From Gymnopilus junonius (lineage: Eukaryota; Basidiomycota; Agaricomycetes; Agaricales; Galerinaceae), in contig JADNYJ010000005.1 of the NCBI GenBank assembly GCA_015501075.1, forward strand, positions 682,001-746,000: DNA of 64,000 nucleotides, written 5' to 3'. A model generated the notes under the pieces. The model did no database searches. It was not told where the DNA came from and saw only the letters and a list, made by a program, of their open reading frames with translations. How positions within the stretch are numbered: the first letter of the stretch is position 1; each line of letters starts with the position of its first letter. The position numbers were made by a program, and so were the translations under genes. Shown piece by piece: positions 10,644 through 23,103 of the stretch.

Positions 10644-10851
10644 ACTGTGCAGCCCGGAAAGGTGCCGGAAATTGGAACTCCGACCGTAGCTTACGCAGTG
10701 TCATGATCCCGTGACAAGATATCCGCCGCCAAACTCTGATCGCCCTGTGCCCAAGGTTGTCTTCAAAGTGCTCATTACGCCATCGCGCTCTCCTTTTTCC
10801 TACATCCAGGACTCATCTCTATCTGAACACGGCCCACTTCATCGTGCCACC

Positions 10852-13800
10852 ATGGAGGTATGCTACTTCTCGTCTGCTCTGTTCTTTCCTTTTGGCGCTC
10901 ATTAATAATCTAGGGTCTGCTTGATTTCTCAAAAGAATTCGATGTTGGCCTTATGGACAAGGTCGTTATGACGCTTTATTCGGGTGCAGGACAAGAGGTA
11001 TGTATTGAATTTTACTGGTTATACCATTGTTTTTACGATCGCTGATCCCATACTCACTCTAGCAACAAGTTGCACAGCAAATTCTCACCCAGTTTCAAGA
11101 CCACCCCGATTCTTGGACGAGAGTACCGGATGTCCTGGAACGTTCTTCATTCCCTCAAACGAAGGCGCGTCTCTGTCCAGATTCCGAAGCGTAGATATCT
11201 GATGACCATCTTACTTTCATTAGTACATAGGTCTCCAAATCCTTGAGAAGCTTATCACGACCCGTTGGAAAACGCTGCCGGACGGTCAACGACAAGGTGA
11301 TTTGCAACCTCACGGCACTTCTTTCGATCTTCACTGATGAATTATCTCGCGTTTCAGGCATCCGGAACTTCATCGTTGGTATTACCGTTAAAGTCGCCTC
11401 GGACGACGTTGCGTTCCGAAAAGAGAAGACATACCTCAATAAGCTAAACCTCGCTCTAGTTCAGGTGCGACTCGGAATCATTTCGATCTGCCTCATGTTG
11501 CTAATGACCAATTATAGATCCTGAAGCAAGAATGGCCACATAATTGGCCAAACTTCATACCTGAACTTGTGGAATCTTCCAAGACTAACCTTTCTCTTTG
11601 CGAAAACAACATGGTTATATTGAAGCTCTTGTCTGAAGAAATCTTTGATTTCTCAGCAGAACAAATGACTCAAACTAAAATTAAAAACTTGAAGAATCAA
11701 ATGTGCGGCGAATTCTCCGAAATCTTCAAACTATGTCAGGAGGTGCTTGAAGAGGCGCAGAAAGTGTCACTAATCAAGGCTACTCTGGAAACCCTTCTTC
11801 GCTTCCTCAATTGGATTCCTCTCGGATATATCTTCGAAACCAACATCATTGACATTCTCCTAAATCGCGTAAGTCGTTTGACACTTTCTTAATAAGCTAT
11901 TGGAGTCTCAAATACTTATGATCACTAGTTCTTGGAAGCCCCGGAATTCCGGAATATCACTCTTAAATGTATAGCAGAAATTGCTGCACTGAACGTCGGT
12001 CCAGAATATGATCCTAAATTCGTCATTCTGTTTGCTATGGTCATGACGTCTGTGAACCGAATGATTCCCCCAAGCACGAATATCGCCCAGGCCTACCAGA
12101 ACGCTGGAGATTCGGGCCAGGAGCTTGTTCTTAATCTCTCACTATTCCTGGCCAACTTTTTGTCGAACCACCTTCGCGCTGTCGAATCGGAACAAAACCG
12201 TGATGTGTTGCTCAATGCCCATTTATACATGGTCAAGGTATCGCAGGTTGACGAACGCGAGATTTTCAAAATCTGCTTGGAATACTGGTTGAAGCTTGTC
12301 GCGGAGCTTTACGACGAAATCCAGAGCCTCCCAATTGGGGACTCGGGACTCTTAATGGGACTAAGCTTGGGGGGGACCAATGGCGCCCAAAATATGCTGA
12401 ATGGCATGGCTTTGCGCAAGAACATCTACAGCGATGTACTTTCAAATTTGAGATTGGTCGTTATTGAACGCATGGTCAAGCCGGAGGAGGTAAGCCTGTT
12501 TTCCTTTTGTTTGTAGAGCGGAGGTCTGTAACATTATCTAGGTCCTTATCGTGGAGAATGATGAAGGAGAAATTGTCCGAGAATTCATGAAGGAAAGCGA
12601 CACCATCGTTTTGTACAAGTCTATGCGCGAGTTACTTGTTTACCTCACACATCTTGATGTGGGTGATACTGAGACCATCCTTACCGAGAAATTGGCGAAG
12701 CAAGTTGATGGCTCCGAATGGTCTTGGAATAATCTGAACACCCTTTGCTGGGCCATTGGCTCGATTTCAGGTGCTATGAGTAAGTCTTTTCGAAGTTCTC
12801 GTTCCTGACCATCTTGATAACTAATGTTATTCCTAGATGAGGAAACGGAAAAACGATTTTTGGTGACTGTCATCAAGGATTTGCTAGGCCTGTGCGAAAT
12901 CAAACGCGGGAAGGATAACAAAGCAGTCGTCGCGTCCGACATCATGTATATTGTTGGCCAGTATCCTCGATTCCTAAAAGCCCACTGGAAGTTCTTAAAG
13001 ACAGTTGTGAACAAACTTTTTGAATTCATGCATGAAACCCATGAAGGTGTGCAAGATATGGCTTGCGATACATTCATCAAGATTGCCCAGAAATGCCGAC
13101 GACACTTCGTTATGCAACAATCCGGAGAACAAGAGCCGTTTGTTGATGAAATTTTGCGGTTGCTGCACAGAATTACGGTAGATTTGTCGCCCCAGCAGGT
13201 CTGCATTTCTTGTCTGTTAACTGGCACCGTGTTAATTTTCCTTTTTGCAAAGGTTCATACCTTCTATGAGGCGGTTGGTTACATGATCTCCGCCCAACCT
13301 AACAAGCCTCAGCAAGAGAAACTTATCGCGAAGCTGATGGAATTGCCTAATAATGCTGTAAGAGAATTATCGAACTAGTTTTCTATCCTGATTCCTTATA
13401 TACATTTATACCAGTGGGATTCTTTAATGACTCAAGCGGCCCAGAGCATGGACGTCCTTGCTAACACGGATAACATCAAAATTCTGGCGAATGTTCTAAA
13501 GACGAATGTGTCTGCTTGCACTTCTATAGGTAGCTTCTACCTCCCGCAGCTTGGTCGTATCTTTTTGGACATGCTTGGTCTTTACAAGGCTGTTAGCGGC
13601 ATCGTGAGCGAGACTATCCAGAAAGAAGGTGCGGTCCTTTCTTTGGGTATTCTTTTCTTGGTTCTGATATTCTGTTCTTCTTAGGTATTATTGCGACCAA
13701 GACCCCCAAAGTTCGACAACTGCGAACAGTCAAGAAGGAGATTCTAAAGCTTATGGAAACTTATGTCAAGAAGGCTGAGGACCTAGACGCTGTCAACGCT

Positions 13801-14971
13801 AACTTTATGCCTCCATTGTTGGATGCTATCCTCGGAGATTACAGTCGAAATGTTCCAGCTGCAAGGGACGCAGAGGTTCTGAACGTGATGGCTACAATTA
13901 TCTCCCGTCTTGGGGTACGTCTTCCGTTTGTTTTTAATCTGGGGTATGAGTTGATGCGTTTGCAATCTTGTAGGGTCTTTTGACGCCGCAAGTGTTGCCT
14001 ATCATGGAAGCGGTCTTTGAACCAACCTTAAACATGATTAATCAAGACTTTTCAGAGTACCCTGAGCATCGTGTCGGCTTCTTCAAGTTACTCCGTACCA
14101 TTAACTTGAACTGCTTCCCTGGTAAAGCACCCATTCTTAATTCATTACTTCCGCTTCTCCTTCTCTAACTGGGAAATGAAACTTTATAGCCTTATTGAGT
14201 CTTCCACCCCAAAACTTCAAACTTTTCATGGACAGTATAATCTGGGCTATCAAACACACGATGCGCGATATCGCAGATATTGGCTTGAATTGTGCGTCAT
14301 TAGTATTTGACCTTAGATTAGCTCGAGGAACTCACCCGCTTTTCGTTACATAGTATGCTTGGAAGTTGTCAATAACTTTGCAGGCGCGGCTGAACCAGCT
14401 GTTACCAACGCGTTCTTCCAGCAATACTTCCTCAGCATTGTTCAGGATATCTTCTTCGTGTTGACAGATACTGACCACAAGAGTGGATTCAAATTGCAAA
14501 GCGTCCTGCTTGCTCGGATGTACCAGCTTATCGAACTCAAAGTCATTCAAACACCGCTGTTCGATGCTGCCCAGGTCTCGGATCCAAACATGACTAACAC
14601 CCAATTCCTCCGAGAATACACATCGAACTTGCTGAAGAACGCTTTCCCTCATGTTCAAAAGTGCGTTTCTCAAGCTTCTGTTCAAGTTCATTCGACTGAC
14701 AAAAAAATTTTCTGCCTTTTCTCACAGCAACCAAATCCAAGTGTTCGTCACGGCCCTGATAGAAAACCATAATGACATCAACCGTTTCAAATTGGCTCTT
14801 CGTGACTTCCTCATCCAACTCAAGGAATTCTCTGGAGATAATACCGAGTTATACTTGGAAGAGAAGGAGTTGGAGGCCCAACAGAAATTGGAAGCGGAAC
14901 GCGAGGCTGCCATGCGGATTCCGGGGATGCTTAAACCTAGTCAACTGGACGATAAGGATGAGGATATTTGA
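10852..14971 (+). CDS. CRM1: Exportin-1 / Crm1 nuclear export receptor
   Basis: RanGTP-dependent karyopherin that exports leucine-rich NES cargo. The start is [18 protein letters not shown], with the first intron after two codons. HEAT repeats run throughout. The importin-beta N-terminal domain has [15 protein letters not shown], and the CRIME region has [18 protein letters not shown]. The NES-groove region reads [17 protein letters not shown] followed by [19 protein letters not shown] and [19 protein letters not shown]. The C-terminus ends [15 protein letters not shown], with the acidic tail typical of the family. About a dozen short introns; total length near 1070 residues matches complete CRM1. 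The cysteine at 12893-12895 aligns with the leptomycin B target (Cys528 in human). No frame break seen. Confidence 0.97.
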
Positions 14972-15474
14972 TCTAACAATTGGGACCGGATGCATCTTTT
15001 TTTGTTTTGTTTTTCTTCTCTCCAGGTTTACCCCCTTTCACAATGTATAACGATCTGATACGTAAAGCCAACAGCATGTCCACCTTTCCCCCCACCTTAC
15101 CATTCCAGATAATTCTGTCTTAGCTTTGCTATCGTTTATTTTCTTTCTGTGACGCTATCAAAAGCCTTGTGCCTTGTCCTTATGTACTACCACTAGCAAT
15201 AAAATACAGAGATAATTGTAGGAATAATTTTCGGTGCCTCGTGGAAGCGCAGGATCCCAAGCTCCGGGAGGTAATGCGGCCCAAGGGAGTTGAAATTTCA
15301 AAATCTAATCCGCACTGTGTAGGCACGTGATGAAATATCAGGGACGTAATCGACAACGCGCCTTCCTCAAGGCAAATACGCTCTTGACCGTCGTATCATA
15401 CAACCCGGATCCAAGCCTCACGCCTTCACGATCCAGCTCGCTCACACATTCATATCTCTGGTATTAGAGCTGAT

Positions 15475-16207
15475 ATGTTCAAGAAGTAGGGTTCCGACCC
15501 GGTTATCCTTTCGGCGCAACCGCTCATTTTTGCTTGCCATGATTAAGATTTGTACCATCTACCGACATCGCGGGGCACACGCCAGTCAAAACATCCGTAC
15601 AAAGACAAATTCGGGCCAACGTTCTTTCGCAATGGAAGATAGAGCCTGAGACTTTGGAGGCTATATGGCCAAAGAAGGAGGGCCTTGTTCATGTCAAATG
15701 GTCTGTTTCAACACTATCCCCGCTTTTCCTCGGCGCTTCTGACCTATTTCGTATTGCATAGCAGAGAGCACGTCTCTATCTATACTGTCAATTCAGAACC
15801 AATATTCTTCCAGCATTTTGATGGACCGTTCTATCCTACACTGCGGTTGCTTCATAAATGTATTTTTGTCTCTTTCTTTACGATAATTACAGGTCCTGAC
15901 CCGACCATCCACAGACCCTTACATATTACCCAAAGTACAAGTTGATCGTGGCGCCATCCGTTTTCTTCTTGCAGGTGCACATATGATGTGCCCGGGCCTA
16001 ACATCCGCAGGCGGCTATCTTCCACCAGCGGAAGAGGCGATTCCAGCCGAACGGATGGTCGCTATTCACGCCGAGGGAAAGGAGCACGCGGTCGGGGTAG
16101 GGATTACGAAACTCAGCACAGAAGACATGAAGAAGATTAACAAAGGTGTGGGTGTGGAGACAGCAACGTACTTGGGGGACGATCTGTGGGCTATACAAAC
16201 CCTATGA
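15475..16207 (+). CDS. TMA20: MCT-1/Tma20, PUA-domain ribosome recycling and reinitiation factor
   Basis: Partner of Tma22 (DENR) in 40S recycling and translation reinitiation. Exon 1 is only MFKK; a GTAGGG intron then joins to FVPSTDIAGHTPVKTSVQRQ. Next come IEPETLEAIWPKKEGLVHVK and, after another intron, REHVSIYTVNSEPIFFQHFD. The C-terminal PUA domain contains VDRGAIRFLLAGAHMMCPGL, GYLPPAEEAIPAERMVAIHA and GVGITKLSTEDMKKINKGVG, ending GDDLWAIQTL. About 180 residues, a full-length family member. It lies 500 bp after CRM1 on the same strand. Confidence 0.93.
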
Positions 16208-16938
16208 TAACCAAGTCAATAAAAATGGAACAATGTCGGTACGGGCACTCCCAACTATCGCAGCATGGATATTTTGAAACGTCTCGTTCACTTGCAAATA
16301 CAGGATGATGATGTCCAAAGGTCTCGCAAGTCTCGCCTACCTATCAGTATTTCAGGAGCCTTATACGGTTTTCGCGATAGCATCATACATTGATGCCTTG
16401 TGATCTAATGGTCAGACAGTCCGAGCGCCTCTTGGACCGACCAAGATTAATATATAATCATTCAATTACACGGTCTTGAGTTCTGGTCACCTTTGGACTC
16501 GGGGAAATAGGAGACGCTGAGGCGGCCTGTTCTCATGATCTACTATTTCGCATACTCACCGGGCCCGCAACTACTAGAGATAAATCTTTGATGACTCTGA
16601 GCCAAACTTGACAGAACTCCACAGCAGACGAATTCATTTACTTTCATGAGGCTTAAATTGCTTTGTCCCTGGAACGTGTCCGACGGCAACTACGGACTGA
16701 GTTTCGATGACTGGGCTTGACCGGTGCTGTCCTTCGAACATTGATATGTTCAGGGTCTTTGGCAGCAACTAAAAGCTTCTGCGGCAGAGCAGTCTTGAAC
16801 TGATGCAGTACCCTGAACCGAACCGGTTCACTTTGCTCATATTGCATATTTGCTCGTATTTGGTCCACAAGCTTTTGATCGCCTCCAAATTTGTCCCCAA
16901 CTCCACCCTGGCTTAACCTCCTGCCACAACGTTAACCA
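16208..16938. other. Intergenic, no gene recognised
   Basis: About 730 bp between TMA20 and the SRR1-family gene. Only short ORFs without recognisable motifs; no tRNA-like fold found. It probably holds the TMA20 3' UTR and the next promoter. Confidence 0.5.
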
Positions 16939-18272
16939 ATGGCGGATGCGTCCTTCCCGTATTCCGATTTCACTCCTGTCAAGTCGCGGAAAAAGCGAAA
17001 GAATCGACCGACTAGAACGCTGTCCGTTTCGTCGTTGTTCTCCCCGTTGCAGGAGCGAATTAGACATGATGAATGGTTCACCGAATGCTCACGTCCGCTC
17101 CGCTCAAATTCCATCGCCTCCGCTCGCCTGACACGCTCCCCTCTTTCTTTGTATCTTTGTAGAAATACTAGAAAATTCATGGAATACTTTTTCTGCTGCG
17201 CCCCCGTCGGCGATATTGTGTCTAGGCTTGGGAAGTCCTACTGCGTCCCAGAACGCCCGTATACAACTTGCGTTTCTGACGGAGACTTGTAAGCTGTTGA
17301 ATGTTGTAAGTTTGCCCACCCTTCTTGCTTGCATGGGGCGATAAACTTCTATCATGATTTCAATCAACTTGTCATGATGCCCGCGCTATTCGAGTTGGGA
17401 ATACAAACGTTAACGGAGCGTTCCTTTCCCGACTTCCAATTACAGGCCCATAGCGCTATTTCAATCTACGATCCTGTGTTTACGCAGGAAGATACCGCGT
17501 TCTTGGAAAAGGAGCTCCAGATGACGGTGCTATCAAAGGAAAATGCACGTTTGTCCCACACCCAGTCACCTATTACCTCCCTACTAGCGTCATTATTGAC
17601 TATAGAGCATCTCGCTCGCTTTTACCCAGAGCGCCAATTATACGCTGACGGTGCCAACGCTATGCTTTATGCCCCACTGTGACATCGAGCTTTACGACGC
17701 GCTTCTCCGCGCCAACTGGTGCCAGGAGAGCCTTCCGAGGCTATTCTTACTTGGTAACCAATTACGGGAGTATCTCGAAAAGTGAGCTCATCCCTGCCAA
17801 ACAAAGTGATGCAATCCGTTTGTTGATTCTTCCATTTCTCCGCCTTATTTCTGTGATCATCGTGCTTTCGGCAATAATATCAGCAAGTCAACAAGGACGC
17901 TTGAAAGTACTGTCCCGTATTTACTGCGAGCTGGTAAGAGGACCCTGATGGTCGTCTGAGCATTTGATAGACTTGTGAACTCATTGTTTAATCTCACGCA
18001 TATTCATTGTATCCGCGAATGTTTTACTAGCTCCTCTCCTCACCAACCGACCTCTCCCGATATCCAACGATTGGCCAACAGCATTCAACAACACGTCCGC
18101 CCAGTATTTCCGGTCTCAAACAGATATTGAACATCTGGTTGCCGAGCGACGGCCGCAAGTGGCAGAAACCGTCGAGGACAGAAACAAACAGCAACAGCAG
18201 CCGGATGGGGTAAATGCCGCGGATGTCAGCAAGGTTTCATCTCCTCGGCCGACTCCAAGCGTGTCCGAGTGA
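16939..18272 (+). CDS. SRR1-domain protein
   Basis: SRR1/Ber1-like family. Plant SRR1 acts in light and circadian signalling and yeast Ber1 in microtubule stability; the biochemical role is unknown. The basic N-terminus (MADASFPYSDFTPVKSRKKR) leads into SQILENSWNTFSAAPPSAI and the family signature ILCLGLGSPTASQNARIQLA. After a 136-nt intron, SIYDPVFTQEDTAFLEKEL follows, then VPTLCFMPHCDIELYDALLR (signature MPHCD.ELY..LLRANW) and LFLLGNQLREYLEK. A final exon contains NDWPTAFNNTSAQYF and a low-complexity tail ending TPSVSE. The splice joining SKENARF to ANYTLTVPTL uses a weak donor (GTCCCA), so a small sequence error there is possible. Confidence 0.82.
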
Positions 18273-18501
18273 CCATCGGACTTTGCCCAGTCGTTGGCAG
18301 TGTCGTAACAAAAAAAGTACTTCACGCTGGCGTCGGACTGTATACCAAAAAAACCCTTATCAAATGGAATACAAGCAAAGCCATACGGCTGGGGGTAGTA
18401 GTATACGATAAGACATGCAATGAAGGTAGAGCATACGGACCGAGCAAGAAAAGGGGAACTAGTGAGAGAGATAATGCACGAGTTAAATAATAGGGGTGAA
18501 A

Positions 18502-19413
18502 CTAACACTGTTGGTAATGATTATAAGAAGTGTGGAATTGCTCGTCGGGGAAAGGAAGTGGGTCAATTTCGAAGGAATAGAAATACGAATCGTTCGAGTC
18601 GACGTAGACGCGGGGGTTGGCATGGCGCAATCTACTGCGCTCAGCGGGAAGGGGGACGGAAGCTGCATCGACCAAAGACAGAGAGGAGCTAGACCTGCCA
18701 AGAGAGGGGGTAGTTGGCGCGTCTGACTCGTCGTCTGAGGTGTCTTCTATAGCATCTGGTACGGGCAAGTCTTCTATGTCGTTCATGTCGTGGTACGGAA
18801 GAGGGTCTTCATAGGGAAGGGCTGGAGAAGAAGAATAGACAGAATCAAAAGGATAAGCATGGATAAGTGGGGGCTGATATGGTGGATATGGCACAGGATA
18901 TGATACAGAAATGGAAGAGGAGTAATACGCAGACTGGTTCGGGAGGTCGTCGGACGAGGAGAGCGGTGAGACTACTGGTGTGTAGAGTGGAAACTCGTCG
19001 TCATCGACAGGTAGAGGAGAAATAGGGTGGTCCGAGTCGACGTTGAAATCGTCTTCATCGTCATCGTCGCCCAGCGTTTCTAGCAGAGAGTCTAACCACT
19101 GAGCCTCGGAGCTTTTAGCACCAGAAGGGACAGAGACAGAGCTGCCGTCGGGAAACATGAACGCGTCAGCTTCAATGGAGCTTAGAACCTCGTGAACCTC
19201 TTCGGTGTCGTCGTCGTCGTCCCCATCGTCGTGCGAGTAAGAGCTGAGTTCTGGCTGAGAGTTTGTGAAGGTGATAGTGTTCTGCGAAGGCGAGTTGAGA
19301 ATGGAGTTTTTTAGCAGGACCCAGCGATGCAAACTCCAGCTGTCCTTGCCAGAGACGGACAGGTGCAGCTTGTTGCGGGCCAAGTGGGACAAGTTTGAAG
19401 AGTCGGAAGACAT
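18502..19413 (-). CDS. Uncharacterised acidic, low-complexity protein
   Basis: One long uninterrupted frame, about 300 residues from the ATG at 19413 (MSSDSSNLSHLARNKLHLSV). An upstream ATG at 19506 in the same frame would add 31 residues. The folded-looking start includes SGKDSWSLHRWVLLKNSI. The rest is largely disordered: Asp-rich tracts (DDGDDDDDTEE, GDDDDEDDFNVDSD), Ser/Pro/Tyr-rich stretches, and a C-terminal segment RVYVDSNDSYFYSFEIDPLP. I do not recognise the family. The length of the open frame, the codon bias and the lack of a competing gene support it as real. It may be a regulatory or adaptor protein, which is inference from composition alone. It is convergent with the SRR1-family gene. 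Confidence 0.65.
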   Translation of the reverse strand: MSSDSSNLSHLARNKLHLSVSGKDSWSLHRWVLLKNSILNSPSQNTITFTNSQPELSSYSHDDGDDDDDTEEVHEVLSSIEADAFMFPDGSSVSVPSGAKSSEAQWLDSLLETLGDDDDEDDFNVDSDHPISPLPVDDDEFPLYTPVVSPLSSSDDLPNQSAYYSSSISVSYPVPYPPYQPPLIHAYPFDSVYSSSPALPYEDPLPYHDMNDIEDLPVPDAIEDTSDDESDAPTTPSLGRSSSSLSLVDAASVPLPAERSRLRHANPRVYVDSNDSYFYSFEIDPLPFPDEQFHTSYNHYQQC

Positions 19414-19868
19414 GGTGGTGGTTGTGTCTGGTTGAGCAGAAGAAAAGGGTCGGAAATCTGTCTGACAATGAGGGAAATGGTGGTGAAAGACGCGACGCGA
19501 AGACATACGGGGACTGGCTGGTTAGCACTGCGGTATACGGTAGACAATTTCGGGTTCAAAGAGGAGGGAGCCGTTCTTGGATGTACGGACGAGTTTGTCA
19601 ACCATTCTCACTGCTCGCGACCGCCACGATAGGGGAAGGCTTTGGGGAAACAAAAGAAAGAGAGGGCCACTCAGGCAGACATGGTTGGACGGGTTGCTGT
19701 TTGGTGGATGGGGCAAGCCAAGACCTCCGCGCTTATATACTAACCAACATCCCATGACTCGATCGTCACTCGCTGTCACACGACAAAACAGCCCGAACCG
19801 GCTCAGCTCATAATTATGTACAAGATATGTCGCCACGAATAGCAATCTCCGTGCAATTCCACCTCGCC

Positions 19869-22791
19869 TCATCCTTCGTCCATCTTGTCGTCTCCCTCGT
19901 CTTGCACCGTCTCCAGCAGCTTCTTGATCTTCCCCATGCTCTTTGGCGAGATGTCCCGCGCTGCCGCTAGCGTTTGCGCAGACTTGACCACGTTTCCCAC
20001 CAGTCTGTACACCTTGGCCAGCTGGAACACGACATTTGACTCTTCTGGCGTGGCATTTCTGAGCAACTCCAGATCCTCCACTGCAGCCTGCGGAAGCGCA
20101 CACAGGGAAAATCTCAGGGTCAGCGGCCAATTGCAGGGAAAATAATTGGCGTTTTGACTCACTTGGTACTTCCGCATCGAGATGTAGATTTTTGCTCTCC
20201 GATATCGAACCAATGCATTATCAGGTGCAAGTCGAACAGCTTCATTGAACAGCGCAAGCGCTGCTTCTCGATCTCCGCGTCGTTCGACAGCCTGTGAGAA
20301 ACACAAAGAGGAGATTTACCGGAACCGTCAGTCAAACAAGCTCGTCTCCGAAAGGCGGTCCACTATGACCATCAATGACAATTCACTCACCATCCCAACA
20401 CATCCCAGTAAAACGGCGTTCTTTGGATGGATCTCAACCGCTTTGCGAAAGTGGTATTCCGCCAGGCGGATTTTGCTCATTCTCAGATAACAAGTTCCCA
20501 GGCCATACCTGGTGGGATCATATCAAAGATAAGCACACCTTTCATTCATGAAACTCCCTGTACATACCAGGCATTATAATGGCGTGCATCCGCACGTAAA
20601 GCCGACTGGAAGAAGTTGATCGCTTTGTCGACGTCTTCGTCTATCGACTCGTGACCGCTCAATGTGTATGCGTACGCGCAGGTTGGGTCTAATTGAGCTG
20701 CACGTCTGAAGCATGTCAACGCCTGTTGACGCTCCTTCTGGAGGGAGAACAAGTTTCCGATCGTGATCCAAGCCTGAGGTGACTGGGGATTGATATTAAG
20801 AAGCTCCTGAGCCAGGAAAGATAGCTCGACACTTCGCTGTAGATGCCATAGAAGGGAAGAATAGACCTCCATATCCCATAGTCGATAGGGGTCTTCTTTC
20901 CGTAGGGTCTTGAAGGCTCGCTCGGACTGTAATCGAGTGTTTTATGTCAATGATAAGCAAGATTAAAGAATCAGCGATTAGTTGAAACGTACAGAAGCGA
21001 AATCCTGTTGTTCATAATGTGCCCTGCCCATCATGGCAATTACACTACATGAATGCTGATGAGTGTGCGGCAGTTGTTCTAGCTCTTCTAGACATTTTTG
21101 GCAGTCATAAGTAGCCAACGCTCTAGCTGCACGAGCGAAACGACGGACAAGCTCATAGATATACTGTTCCGCCTGTTCACTCTCGTATTCTTCCTGAGCT
21201 AGTTGTTCCTGTGCTGAGGTCCAGGTGCTGGGTGAGGGTGATGCCTCCGATCGATGGGAAAGAGCCGCTGCTGGGGGTGAAGGCGAATATGCGACTTCCA
21301 CACTCGGAGCCGACCCTTCATCCTTATCGGACTCTATGGATTGGTTTCGTGCATGAGGAGGAGGTCGCCGTCGGTCTCGTGTAGAGTGCTAGTAGATAGG
21401 ACGATTTGCGAAAGATGACCATGATGAGCCTTTCCCCGAATTGACCGAACATCAAATTAAATATTACCTTGGATGGATGAGTTGGTTTAGGAGCAGTACC
21501 GCTTAATAGGCGTGTACTCCGCCGTGTAGCGATATGAGCAGCAACAGGTTGAGCATTACTCTTCCCTGGTACGACGTTTGTCCTAGAGGAAGTCGTTTGC
21601 TGAGAACGACGACCGGAAGATGAGAAGATGTTAGCAAATGACAAGGCCGGGCGTGCGCGTGCCTTTTTCAAGGGATCGTCCAGACTAGACTTGCTCGTTT
21701 TAGACTTGAGAGTCTCGGATTGCTGGTTGGACCGTAATCGCTTGGTCACTGGACCCGCTTCATCTGCAGAAGAGAGCGGGCGAGAGACATTCTGACTCGC
21801 GTGAGTGTTGGTCGGATGTGAACGACCAATTCTATGGACTTGGAAGGAATTATCAGGGGGGTAAAACGACGAGTCGTTAGTGGCTCTGAAGAAAAATGAG
21901 AACAGACATTTCTTGCAGTAGTTGCGAACTTACATAGAGTCTCGAGGTCCTGGTGGTAGTGCTATGCGAAATGGCTGCGGTTGCGTTATCTCAGGCTTCC
22001 ACGAACGGAATAGGCTACCTCCATTGCCTGTCTCCGGAGTGAAGAACCCAGCGCCTGTGGCCACTGGGCCTGATTTCGTCTGTACATCCTCTGGGGGTGC
22101 TCGTTTCACGGGGGGCGGCCGCGGCGGAAAGAGTTCGTCGATATCAGGAGCGGCACCTGTTTCACATCATTTCGTTGAGTTCAAACAATTTGACGGAAAA
22201 TTGTGCCACATACCGAGAGCACAAAGGCCCTCCAAAGCCTCCCATAAGTATGGATTTAGTGTTAGAGCATCCTGGAAACTACGCGCTGCTTTATCGCGAA
22301 GGTTGGCCTTCATAGCTGTGGTGCCGGCTCGACATCGAAGTGCCGCTTCTTCGGGAAAATAGTGGGCAATTCGGCTGCTCGATGATGCTACTCCGATAAG
22401 TTAGCTGGAGGGCAAATGGAAGGACAGCGTGTAATGATGAACGGACCTGAAGACACGTAGTTTGTGTCGCGGAGTGTTGCCTCCAACATATCACGCGCCT
22501 GCCGATGGCGACCTAGCACAGTACAACACTTCGCCTTTATTTCCAAGCACCCGGTGCACTGCTCGTCTTGCGCCCATTAACAAGGTTGAGAGCAGAGTAA
22601 GTTTGGCCTTCGCGCAAGAGCGCTGTGGCATAGAGGTGCCGTGATTCGTGGTTGGTGCGATTCATGGCGAAATATCTTTCAGCATAGAATACTGCTGACT
22701 TTGAGAGATCAGCATCGAGACATGACCAGACGAGAGACTGAAATCGTTGGCAGAGGTACGGGTAAAACGAGGAGGTTGATTCTGACTGCAT
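19869..22791 (-). CDS. CDC27: Anaphase-promoting complex subunit 3 (Cdc27), TPR protein
   Basis: Scaffold TPR subunit of the APC/C ubiquitin ligase that binds Cdc20/Cdh1 IR tails. The N-terminus MQSESTSSFYPYLCQRFQSL with KSAVFYAERYFAMNRTNHES is the homodimerising TPR half. A Ser/Thr/Pro-rich linker occupies about 22.1-21.3 kb. C-terminal TPRs include ARAALATYDCQKCLEELEQL-type helices near 21.1 kb, SPQAWITIGNLFSLQKERQQ, LDPTCAYAYTLSGHESIDED, NALVRYRRAKIYISMRKYQ and ESNVVFQLAKVYRLVGNVVK. The end is acidic (QDEGDDKMDEG). Many short introns. The promoter contains two ACGCGT boxes and a CACGTG. Length of about 780 residues fits APC3. Confidence 0.93.
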
Positions 22792-22997
22792 CGGGAGACG
22801 AGTGAGCAGAACTTAGGACATGAAGGTGTGGACAAGGAGCTGAAACGCGGAGACCAGGCTATTCACGCGGCGACGCAGGAGAAGATGAGATAAGGAAGAA
22901 GAAAGGGTCAATCGCGACAGTCGAGTTATCGAGAAATGCAGAACAAACGGGAAACCTTGAACCTCTGCCAGACCCGTGTTGATCTACAACACGAAAC

Positions 22998-23023
22998 CAC
23001 GTGACTTCAACGCGTCCACGCGT
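22998..23023 (-). promoter_or_regulatory. Two MCB (ACGCGT) boxes plus CACGTG upstream of CDC27
   Basis: CACGTG at 22998-23003 is followed by ACGCGT at 23010-23015 and 23018-23023, the two boxes being 8 bp apart. They lie 207-232 bp upstream of the CDC27 ATG and just past the CCT1 stop. ACGCGT is the MluI cell-cycle box bound by MBF (Mbp1-Swi6) in fungi and drives G1/S transcription. A motif match only. Confidence 0.5.
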
Positions 23024-23103
23024 CCAAAGCTCCATTACTAAAACTTTTTAAAAATTTCCGCAAATGCTACATCTACATACGCGTCGCCTACGTACATTGT
23101 TCT

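Noticed and set aside
16380..16450. tRNA-like stretch (gtgatctaatggtcagac...)
   Set aside because: It does not fold into acceptor, anticodon and T stems and has no B box or T-tract.
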